Below, piece by piece: positions 1 to 9,500 of a stretch of DNA of 64,000 bases. This DNA is from a virus: the IMG/VR virus record IMGVR_UViG_3300042691_016049, positions 1 to 64,000 of that record; one strand, 5' to 3'. Under the pieces are notes generated by a model that searched no databases, had not been told where the DNA came from, and saw only the letters and a program-made list of their open reading frames with translations. Numbering within the stretch: the first letter of the stretch is position 1; each line of letters begins with the position of its first letter. A program made the position numbers and the translations under genes.

Positions 1-4
1 ATCT

Positions 5-802
5 TTGGGACGGGCTGTGACCCTCAACATCTTCACGATTGTCCTTGATGGCTCTCCGTGGATCGGGGCGCAGTTTGCGGAGTTGTGCCGTCTAAAAGAC
101 ATTGACTGGCATTGGTCGATTGCCGAGGGTGCGGCTATGCCCGTAAAAGATACGGGCTGGATGGGGAATCAGGCGGGGAAAGTGTCCCATGACGGAACCC
201 ATCAATTCCTTCGGGGTCTAGCATCCCACCCCCGAATCACTATCAATTTCAAGCCAGAGTGGGGCGGAAAGAACGAGATGATCAATGCGGCGTTGACCGC
301 ATTTAAGAAGGATGGGGTATTACTTCAAATGGATAGTGATGAGCTTTGGACGTTTCACCAGATGATTGAGTTGCTTTATCTGTTTGAGAAAAATCCCGAA
401 GCCAACACCGCTCAGTTTGAGATGGATTACATGCTTGGGCCTAACATAAAGTCAACATCCACAGATGGTTATGGCAATAGAAAGAATGAGTGGATTCGGG
501 CTTGGCGCTATAATGTGGGGATTTGGATGGAACGTCACGAACCCCCCGTGTTCAATGGTAACAAGGGCAAGCTGCTGGATCGCGGCAAGACATCAATGAC
601 TGTTGGCAAAATTCTCCACATGGCGTGGGTGACCCCGCAACAGGTGGCCCAGAAACAACGTATCTACAAAGGTGGATACGAGAATGCTTGCGAGAATTGG
701 GAGAGACTGCAAAACAACACGGAGTGGCCCGTTAAAGATCTAAAACAGTTTTTGCCATGGGTGGGTAGCGGAGCTTCGGCAGATTTACTTTTTAAGCAAT
801 AA
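5..802 (+). CDS. Glycosyltransferase-like protein (left edge, start uncertain)
   Basis: The N-terminus (FTIVLDGSPWI) and an acidic motif (MDSDELW, about residues 108-114) resemble GT-A fold glycosyltransferases, where such aspartates bind the nucleotide-sugar and metal. Such phage enzymes are thought to modify virion or cell-surface glycans; the substrate here is unknown. The frame is open to the window edge. TTG at 5 and GTG at 17 are both possible starts, and the gene could begin before the window. It is followed closely by virion genes on the same strand. The family call rests on motif resemblance only. Confidence 0.6.
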   Translation: MGRAVTLNIFTIVLDGSPWIGAQFAELCRLKDIDWHWSIAEGAAMPVKDTGWMGNQAGKVSHDGTHQFLRGLASHPRITINFKPEWGGKNEMINAALTAFKKDGVLLQMDSDELWTFHQMIELLYLFEKNPEANTAQFEMDYMLGPNIKSTSTDGYGNRKNEWIRAWRYNVGIWMERHEPPVFNGNKGKLLDRGKTSMTVGKILHMAWVTPQQVAQKQRIYKGGYENACENWERLQNNTEWPVKDLKQFLPWVGSGASADLLFKQ

Positions 803-828
803 TCCGCTATTGACCTTCTGTTGCGAAG

Positions 829-1824
829 GTGGTAATTTCTTTGCCAATTATGTCGAGTCTCACAATGGGCTTGGCTGTCGAGAGACTGCCAGCCTCCGTC
901 CATCCTCAACCAGACCCTCCCGACCTTCAAGGATTTGATGGTCAGGCCGAACTCCGAAACAATATTAATCGTTTCTGCGAACGTGTAATCAGCGAGGGTA
1001 AATGGGTCGGAACTCTGGTGCAAGCGATGATCACGGCCTACGAGGACGCCAACGACAACAAATTTATCACCATTCCCCGTCATCTAGAGACCTGTATTCG
1101 GGCGGGCAAAGCGGGCTACAAAACCGTAGCTGTCCAGAGCGAGTGGTATCAATATCTTCCTCAAGGGCGCGGCATCCGCAAGACTGACGAGAAATACTAC
1201 GGCCCGATTCAAGACATGGGCGAAGGGTTTGTTACATTTCGGGACATTGAGACGCCGTCCCAACTTACCCTATCTAGCAGCGAAACAGAGTGCGCTGGAA
1301 GCTACATCTGGATTCGTGGAAAGGACTCAAATGGGAATAAAATTTATTCTACAGTTGATGGAGAACGAGTGGAGGGAATTCGTCTTGACCTTGGAGACGG
1401 AACCCAAACCACCTCGCAGACATTCAAGGAAATCTATTCTGTCGAGAAAACCCCTACCACGGGCGTCATCTCCCTATCGGCTGGGGCAACCACCTTGGCC
1501 AAGTATGAGGCGGGCGAGCGGGCCATAAGCTATCGCCGCTATCTGGTGGATCGCAATTGGGACGCCGTTCAGGGTATCTTTAAACGCAAGCATTGCTGGG
1601 CGATTAGCGACAATGACCCGCTTTATCCTGACTCACTGGAAGCTATCAAGCTAGGTCTTATGGCTCTGAACGCCGAAGAAAAAGCCGATGTCGAGCGCGG
1701 ACAATATTACATGGACAGAGCAATTTTACTTCTCAACGCAGAACTAAAAGAGTATAACGCAGGACAAGAAGGGGTTATGCAAATAGCTCCTTGGCTAACT
1801 CGTAGACTCGTAAACATGACTTAA
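829..1824 (+). CDS. Putative virion structural protein, unknown family
   Basis: A 331-residue protein with no recognised catalytic motif. The N-terminal third contains a helical stretch (about residues 45-85), the middle is beta-rich and threonine/serine-rich, and the C-terminus is helical with a run of lysine and glutamate. Its place just before two further virion-type genes and the giant polyvalent protein suggests a head-tail connector or tail component. GTG at 829 opens the frame, but an AAGGTGG ribosome site at 826-832 sits 8 nt before TTG at 841, which may be the true start. Confidence 0.6.
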   Translation: MVISLPIMSSLTMGLAVERLPASVHPQPDPPDLQGFDGQAELRNNINRFCERVISEGKWVGTLVQAMITAYEDANDNKFITIPRHLETCIRAGKAGYKTVAVQSEWYQYLPQGRGIRKTDEKYYGPIQDMGEGFVTFRDIETPSQLTLSSSETECAGSYIWIRGKDSNGNKIYSTVDGERVEGIRLDLGDGTQTTSQTFKEIYSVEKTPTTGVISLSAGATTLAKYEAGERAISYRRYLVDRNWDAVQGIFKRKHCWAISDNDPLYPDSLEAIKLGLMALNAEEKADVERGQYYMDRAILLLNAELKEYNAGQEGVMQIAPWLTRRLVNMT

Positions 1825-1828
1825 TATT

Positions 1829-2518
1829 ATGGCAAGACGAAGAAGGGGCGATGCTCCACAATACTCACCACTACCACAATTCACAACGCCAGAAATGGCT
1901 TTGCGTGGTGAGTATTCTGGATTTGGAACAGATCCAAGCGCAATTTATTCGTTTCGCAGCCCGCAAGGTGGCGGACAACTAAGTGGTTTGACCGCTCCTG
2001 ATCGATTAACTCCATTAAGGGGATCTCTTGCTTATCAACAGGCTGGCATGGAAAGAAAACAAGAAATGGAAAAACTTGTCGGGATGGGGCTTCCTGCACA
2101 GACAGATATCAATAAGGTTGAAATGGTTGGAATTAATCCGATGGGGTTTGGCCCAATTTATCGCGCACCCCGTCCACAGCCATTTGGAACTTTTGGATCA
2201 ATTGGCATGAATACAAATGAAGAGCAGCCAGTGTCATTGCCTCAAGCCCCAGCAATGCCAAGCGGTGGCCCGCAACCAGCACAAGGAATGACTCCTCCTC
2301 CAATTGTTCCAGACAGATCTCTTGGAATGACGGCTGAAAGTCCTATGGCATTTACTGGATTTGGGAGAAACATTGGAGAATCCCCATATAGCACGCCCGC
2401 AATTCCTCAAACTATTCCTTCTCCGATTCCTCGCGAAACAACGTCTTCGTTAACATCATTTGCCAATGTTCCAAGATTTCCTGTTCGTGAGGAGTCTTTT
2501 CTAAATAGAACAAGATAA
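1829..2518 (+). CDS. Proline/glycine-rich hypothetical protein
   Basis: A 229-residue low-complexity protein, rich in Pro, Gly, Ser and Gln, starting with a basic patch (MARRRRGD). It has no recognised domain and is probably disordered. It begins 4 nt after the preceding stop and precedes a coiled-coil protein, so it is likely part of the same virion operon. Proline codons are mostly CCA, CCT and CCC, and the gene is more AT-rich than the upstream gene. A role as an assembly or internal virion component is inferred from position only. Confidence 0.6.
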   Translation: MARRRRGDAPQYSPLPQFTTPEMALRGEYSGFGTDPSAIYSFRSPQGGGQLSGLTAPDRLTPLRGSLAYQQAGMERKQEMEKLVGMGLPAQTDINKVEMVGINPMGFGPIYRAPRPQPFGTFGSIGMNTNEEQPVSLPQAPAMPSGGPQPAQGMTPPPIVPDRSLGMTAESPMAFTGFGRNIGESPYSTPAIPQTIPSPIPRETTSSLTSFANVPRFPVREESFLNRTR

Positions 2519-2530
2519 TAAATTTAACCA

Positions 2531-3526
2531 ATGGCCAACAGAGAACAAGAGATGTTGGAGCGGGTTCAGCGTGATCCGCGCCGTCAGTTTGGCTGGGAGC
2601 CTTCTGCTTTGGCAAGCCCAGAAGAAAAGCGAGCTTATCAAGCATCTATCTTAATGCCAGAAATTGCGGCTGGTCGGGCTTCGGTGGCCCAACTTCCAGA
2701 ACAATATGGCGGTCGCCCGACGGGCGCTTCACGCAGATCAATGAGAATGCAGGCCGCATGGGATGAAACTCAAAAGCAACAACTTGAGCAGCAACGTTTG
2801 GCGCAACAAATGGAAATGGAAAATCGCAGACTTGTCTTACAAGAAAGAGATCAGTTTCTTCAGGAGCAGGAATACAACAGAAAGATCAAAGAATACGAAG
2901 CAAAGCAAGATATTAGTGGTCAGGCCGAGATGGAATCCAACAACATTCTTGATTGGTTGGGGGGGCGCGCTGTTGATCAACAGGGAAATCCCATTCCAAA
3001 ACCAGATCCGAAAACTCCAGAGTTTCAAACTGAATTTCTTCGCAGAATTTCCGAAAATCCTCTTGGGGCTGAACTTAATAAGGGAATTATTGAGCAATAT
3101 ATGGGTGCTAACAAAACTTATTTGGACGCGCAGCGAGCAAAAGAAACTGAAGAATCTATAATTGCCCGTGAGGAAAGAATGGCTGGAAGGCAAATTGCAG
3201 CAGAGGAAAGGTCCGCTGGAAGACAAGCTGCAATTCGCCAAGAAGAAAAAGCGGCAGAAGAAGAAAAAGGGATCGTCTCCCAAGAGAGAGAAATTGATAA
3301 ACAAATTCGCGAACAACGCCAAATCTTGGCTGGTCTTCAGGGCCAGAAACAAACAACAACATCAGAGAAAGCAGCAACAGAAGCTAGAAATAAAATGCTT
3401 GATCTTAGAATTGAAAAAGCCGCGCTTCGTGGACTTGTTTTTGAAACTGAAGAAGAGGCCAATGCCGCAAATATTCCATCTGGTTCTACTATTTACATTG
3501 GCAGAAAACCATTTAAAGTTGATTAA
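2531..3526 (+). CDS. Coiled-coil protein, probable virion component
   Basis: A 331-residue, strongly charged protein. Residues of about 75-130 and 205-310 are rich in Gln, Glu, Arg and Lys in a heptad-like pattern, with near-repeats of ERxAGRQxAxEE, so long coiled coils are expected. The last 35 residues look globular. Its stop codon shares one base with the start of the giant polyvalent gene (TAATG), so the two are translationally coupled. Internal virion proteins of podoviruses are often of this type; the assignment is inference. Confidence 0.65.
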   Translation: MANREQEMLERVQRDPRRQFGWEPSALASPEEKRAYQASILMPEIAAGRASVAQLPEQYGGRPTGASRRSMRMQAAWDETQKQQLEQQRLAQQMEMENRRLVLQERDQFLQEQEYNRKIKEYEAKQDISGQAEMESNNILDWLGGRAVDQQGNPIPKPDPKTPEFQTEFLRRISENPLGAELNKGIIEQYMGANKTYLDAQRAKETEESIIAREERMAGRQIAAEERSAGRQAAIRQEEKAAEEEKGIVSQEREIDKQIREQRQILAGLQGQKQTTTSEKAATEARNKMLDLRIEKAALRGLVFETEEEANAANIPSGSTIYIGRKPFKVD

Positions 3527-6500
3527 TGGCACTTACTCCTATAGATGAAGAAGAAATCATCGATGAGCCTGTGGCCGAAGAGGCAAAGCCAAGGTTCGTT
3601 CCTATAGAGGACGATGAGTTTTTTGGCGTTGGTGGAGAAGAAGAGCTAGTTTCCGCTCCAGAAATTGTCGAGCCAGTAGAAGCTCCAAAATCACGCTTTA
3701 TTCCAATAAGTGATGAAGAGTTTTTTGGGATTGCTTCCACAGAGATTTCAACAGAAGGGCCGAGTGAAGGCGCTCTTCGTCAAGCCGCAGATCTTCCAGT
3801 CCAGTTTGCTATTGGTATCAATAATTCTGTTAAGGGATTGACCGATCTATTTGGTGCTGACAATCCCGTATCTCAAAATCTCAATCAGAACGCAGACTGG
3901 TATCGGTCTTTGCTTTCGGCGTCCGCCAAACAAGACGAGGAAGAAGTGGGACGCATCCTACAAGAGGCGGAAAACAAGGGAATGCTTGATCAGTTGGCCG
4001 CTGGCTTGGAGGCATTTACTGTGGCTCCTGCTGACTTTGTGGCTTCGGGGTTGGGATCGCTTGCGGTCTTTGCTGCTGGTGGTTTAGCTGGTAGGGCCGC
4101 TGGACTAGGCGCTAAAGGTATCCAAGCTGTCCAAGCTGGATTGGGCGCTGGAATGGGAGCGGGTATTGCCAAGGGCGAAATCTACCAATCAGTCAAAGAC
4201 GAGATGTTGGCACAGGGCAAGACCGAAGAAGAGGCCCGTCAAGTCGCCATGGATGCCCAGTCTTTCGGTGGAAAGAATCTAGATCAGATTTTAATTGCTG
4301 CTGGATTAGGGACAGCTGATGCATTTACTGGTGCAGAGAAGGTTATTGGTAAGGTTTTGGCAAAAGGCGGGCTTGCTCCGAACGCAAGCCGTGTTGGCAA
4401 CATTCTTAAAAATGGTATTATCGAGGCTGTTCCAGAGTTTGCCCAAGCTGCACAGGAAAAGTTTGCTTCCAATCTTGCTCTTAAACGCGAGGGTGCAGAT
4501 GTTTCCTTGACCCAAGGCATCTTCTCTCAAGGTGCGCTGGAAGGTCTTGTGGGTGTCGGGCTTGGCGCTGGCGCTGGTGCGATTGAACCCCGAACCCAAC
4601 CAGCCACGAAAGAAGAAGTCGCCGCCGCAGCCGCTGAAACTCAAGATGTGGCAAGGCAGAATAAAGATGTGGCTCCCGCTACCGCTTCCCTTGTTGAAGG
4701 CCAAGCAGAACAGATCGTCCAAACACAAGAAACCCCCGAACAGCGAGTAGCCCGCCTCCAAGAAGAAGCTACCGCAGCAGCAGAGATTCCACTAGAAGAG
4801 CGCCCTCTAGAACAAATCACTCAAGAGGCACAAGCCCGAATCGCCGAACGTCAAGGCATAGAACAATCCGAAGTAGAAGAACCTCAAGGAACTAGGGTTG
4901 AAGCGGCGGCATATAAAGCTCCCGATGGCACGGTGTTTTACGGGCCTTCCCACTTGGAAGCCATGGCCCAAGCCCGCGATGCTGGAAAGATTGATCAGGC
5001 TGAGATTGATGCAAAACAAGAAACTACCTCACGCGAAACTCCTGAGTTTGGATATTCCACCGAAGCAGAAGGATTTGTTAGTCGGGATCAGGCCGAAGCG
5101 ATTGCCCGCGAGTCTGAGCAGCTATTGGTAGAACAACCAGCTACAGGAAAGCTTCACAGTAATGAAGTGGCATTGGATGCTTTTATGCAACCAGAGCCAG
5201 TGGCTGAAGAGGCCCTAGTTGTCGAGGAGGCTATAGCAGAAGCGCCCATTACTACAACCAGAACCATTGCAGACTCTATCCGAGATAAGGACACATTTAT
5301 TTATAACGGAATGCGTGGCGCTATCAGCGTTGAAAATGATGTTACTGTTTTCCGCCCATTTGGAACTCAAGAAAGATACGAGGTTCCAGTTAATCCCAAT
5401 CAGACCATAGATGAGATTGAGGGTATTGAGTGGGCAAGGCGCGGGCAACGCAGAGAAGGGCGTGTTGAGCCGCAGCCAGAAATTGCATCGATTGTTGAAT
5501 CAGCACCAATTGTTTCTCAGGAAGAGGTTGATGCCGAAGAATCGGAATTTGAAGTTCCAGCGGCATTGGTCGAGATTGAAAAATCTCAGACGCTCAACGA
5601 TCTCGCAGATCTTTTTGACACTGGCGAATCGGTTGTTTCTCAGGAGGGCAAAAGGGAGACAAAAGTTTCTGAAACCACAGAATTTTATCGCCAAGTCAGG
5701 CCCGATCAAATTGATCAAGCCAATCGGCTTATTGACAATGCCCTAAGAATCATCGACGCTTTACCCATATCCGAAGACCAAAAGGCGGCTATGGCAGATC
5801 CATTCCTCCTTTTGGATCAAGATATTTCAAATTATGAAAGCAACCCAGAATACCAACAATACAAAGCGTCAATCCGCACGGAGGTTCGCCCTGCTGGCGA
5901 AGCTGTCGCGATCCCCGAAACTGAAGCAGAAGTTGCAGCAGGCGTCAGGGAGCTTGAAGCAAGGTCAAGAGCAGAAGCAGTCCGCTTAGAGCGTGAGGCG
6001 CAAGCTCGCCGCGTTGCGGCTGGTCAGGCAGCATTTGTCCCAGCGCCGCAGATCGAATCTCTTTCTCGCGTAATCCGCGCTGAAGCGCAACCACAAGAGT
6101 TTGAGGCTCTTGTCGAACAGGGGCTTGCCGAGGAATACAACGGCCAGCAGATTCTAACTCAAGCTGGATTTGACGCGCTGCCACAAGAGCAACGCCCCCG
6201 CCTGACACCCGAAGCCCGAAAGATCCAAATCGATACTGGAGCCAGCGAGGCAGCAGCAGAAGCTATTACCAAAGGTCTTCGCATTGGAGTGGATCAAGTT
6301 CCGCCGAACGTGCGTATGCCAGAAGGATGGACTCTTGATGGAGACATTTACATACCCCCCGCCGCCCAAGCGGAAGCTGGTAGAGTTGCAAGAGATGAAG
6401 AATCAATTAAAGAAATCGCCACTCAATACGGAGTTGATAACAGGCTTGCGACTTCTGTATTTAACAACCAAATAGTAGAAGTTCCTTCTGGAAGATGGAG

Positions 6501-9500
6501 TGGCCCATCCAATTGGGTTGTTGAACAATATGGTGATAAATTTTACGCCATTCCTCCAACAACTATCAAGAATCGCCTTGCCGCGCAGGGAGAATTGCGT
6601 AGGCTTTCAATGCTTGAAAGAGCGGCACTTGCTGGTATCTTGACCGAGCAAAGACTGCTTACCGAAACCGATGCGAAACAATACATCCAAGACGCCTCAA
6701 AACAGGGTTATAGCGCAGACGAGATTAGTGCCGCCTCCACCGCTGCAGAAGCAACGTGGAATGAACGATTCGGAGGCGATGGGAACACTCGTCAAGTTGC
6801 AGGAGAAGTATCGCCAGAAGTTGTCGATGTCGCAGCAGAAGAAGCCGAGCGGTCAAAGAGGCCAAAAGTAACTGGCGGCACAGCCCTTCCCGCTTCCAAG
6901 CTTTTTGGAATGACGGCGCGTGAGGCCCTGCAATATTTGGCCGATCAAAACCTTGGGGCCGCACAGACGGAGACAGAGGGTAGGCCGCTTAACCTTTCTC
7001 AGCAAATGCAAAGGGCGGCTTCTATATTGGCCAAGCTTCCTCTTCGCATATTGGACGCTGACTTTATTAAAAAGGCCAGAGGTAGCAATAGAGCCTATCG
7101 TGCCAACGAAGGATTTATCCGCTTTCCAGCAACTCGTCGCGGAAAAGAATACTTTGAAGCACCAGAAACATTGGTGCATGAAGTTGGGCATACTCTTACG
7201 GCTGATGCTATAAGAAAGTATGTGTTTGATCGCGCATTCCGCAGGGCAAGTGGCGACCAATATTTAAAGGCTTTGGACAATGCTCTAGCAAATCCCAACA
7301 CTCCTGAGCAAATTAAAAGACTCATAAATCTCTACAAGCAAACCATTGATGAACTTGGGATTACTCAGGAATATTTTGGTGCTGGAGGGCTTGCAGGCAC
7401 TGATGCAACCATATCGCAGAAGAAGGCTTGGAATCGTAAAAAACCGCTAATAAACAAGTTTACTGGTAAAAAAATTGGATGGTATGAGCTGTATGGTTTG
7501 GCAAACTTAGATGAGTTTGTTGCACAAGCTTGGAGCGATTTAGAGTTCCAAGACATGCTTAAAAATATCAAGGTTCAAAACAAGCCATCCATCTACGAGC
7601 GTTTTGTTCGCATCATTCGGGATCTATTTGGTTTTGATAGCGACACGATGGCCGCAGCGGTCATTGATGCATCTTATGCTTTGGCAGAGTTGGAAGCCCC
7701 AGCCACTGGTGGAACTATTGAGCAGAGAATAGCCAGAACAACGGAAGCTAGGGGCGGTGTTGCCCCTGAACAGCAGGGAGTTCAGCCCATGGCTCCAGTT
7801 GAAGAATATGCTCCAAGAACAGAAGAAGAACAAAAGGCATTTGATAAAGCGTCTTCTAATAGGGTATTGGCGCGTAATCCACAACTCGCGGTAGCCGCAG
7901 TCAGGATGAAAAATGGCGAGATCACTGCTGGACAGTATGCTGATTTGGTAGATGCCATCGATCCATTTACTGCCAAGGGCGCAGACCCGATTCCAACTGA
8001 TGGCAAAATTAAACAATACATTCAAAGTAATAAGGTTGGTAAAGTTGGACTAATTGATAAAGATGGAAATCAAAGACTTCAATCTGGTGAGCAGTATGAG
8101 TTCAGAATAGATATTCCTACTTATAATGAATCAACTAAGGCTGGAGATACCGTATATGCAATAACAGCGCATGAGGCGGTTCCAGAAACTAGTCGCCGTG
8201 TTGGAGAAACATTCGCATATATTGGTGTGGCCAAAGTTACAAACCCAACATTTATGACCAGAGCAATCTCTGGTAAGGGTTCTGCCGTAGAAATTGCTAT
8301 TGGAAAAAATAAATTCCCGCTGGCTACTGTCAAAGGAAACTACGAGCCAATCACCGAACTTCCAGCCAATATTAATGACCCCAATGTTTGGACTGAGGTT
8401 GGATATAATCCAATTCGTTCCAGTTTCTTTGTGGATGTTCGCAGCAAAGATGCTGTGGTTGGTGGGTCTGAGGCCATCATGGTTGGTTCCCGTGTGTTTG
8501 TTAAAGATGCTGTGTTGGAACCTCGTCCGACTGGAGTCACCATGGGCGAGCTTTATGCTCCGCAAGAAGTTCCGCAAGAAATCCCTACATTCTCTGAGGG
8601 AAGCCCAGAAGCAGCGACTCTTTCTGCCATGGCAGCATCAATGGCCAAGGTGGATGCGGCGTCCGAGGCCAAAGGCCCGACAACCTTGAAGATTAGCGAG
8701 ATAGCCTCTATCTGGATGGATCAGGGTGGTGACGCTCGCCAGCTTCAAGATCTTATCACGCAAAACACAAACCTTACACCAGCCAATGCAAGGCGTGTGG
8801 CCAATGCTATTGAGCGCCAATACGATATCCAGCAGTCGATTGCTTCGGCGTTTATCGAAACTCAGACTGGTCTTTCTGTGGAAGCGTTACCAGAAGGCGT
8901 GACACTTCCCAAGGAGGTTGATCCTGATCGTCCGCGACCCATCATGCAGCGCCTGTTCGACGTATTCATGGGAGTCAGGGTTCCGCCCGTGAAGATCACA
9001 GTCAATGAGAAGACCGCGCTTAATCAGCAGATTCGTCTCAAGGCAGCGGCTACCCGCGAGGCCAAGAAAGCCCAAAAAGAGACGGCTAATGAGGTTGTTG
9101 AGATCATTAAGGCCATGGAGCTTCGTGGCCCCGTTCGCCCGAAACAGGCCCAAGCCCTTGCCAAACGTGCGGCCAAAGTTATTTGGACTAGCGAAAAGTC
9201 TATCGAATCTTTCACCGATTATGCTGCCAAGGTTGTTGAAAACACCAACTATGATGCCGATCTTCGCGAAGCAAGAGACGCACAGAAACGAGCCAAAGCA
9301 CTTTCAAAACAGAAAAAAGTCGCCCTTTCTCCGCAGCGTGAGGTCTTGGATGATATCAGCAAAATCGCGGTTAACCGAATCGAAGATCCGAGGATGTTTG
9401 CCGAGATGGTTAACTACTATTTGAGTGGATTCAAGGCTGTCCTATCTCCTGACTATGTGGTTGTTCCTGATTTAGAAATGCAGGGCTATCTTGCCAGCGT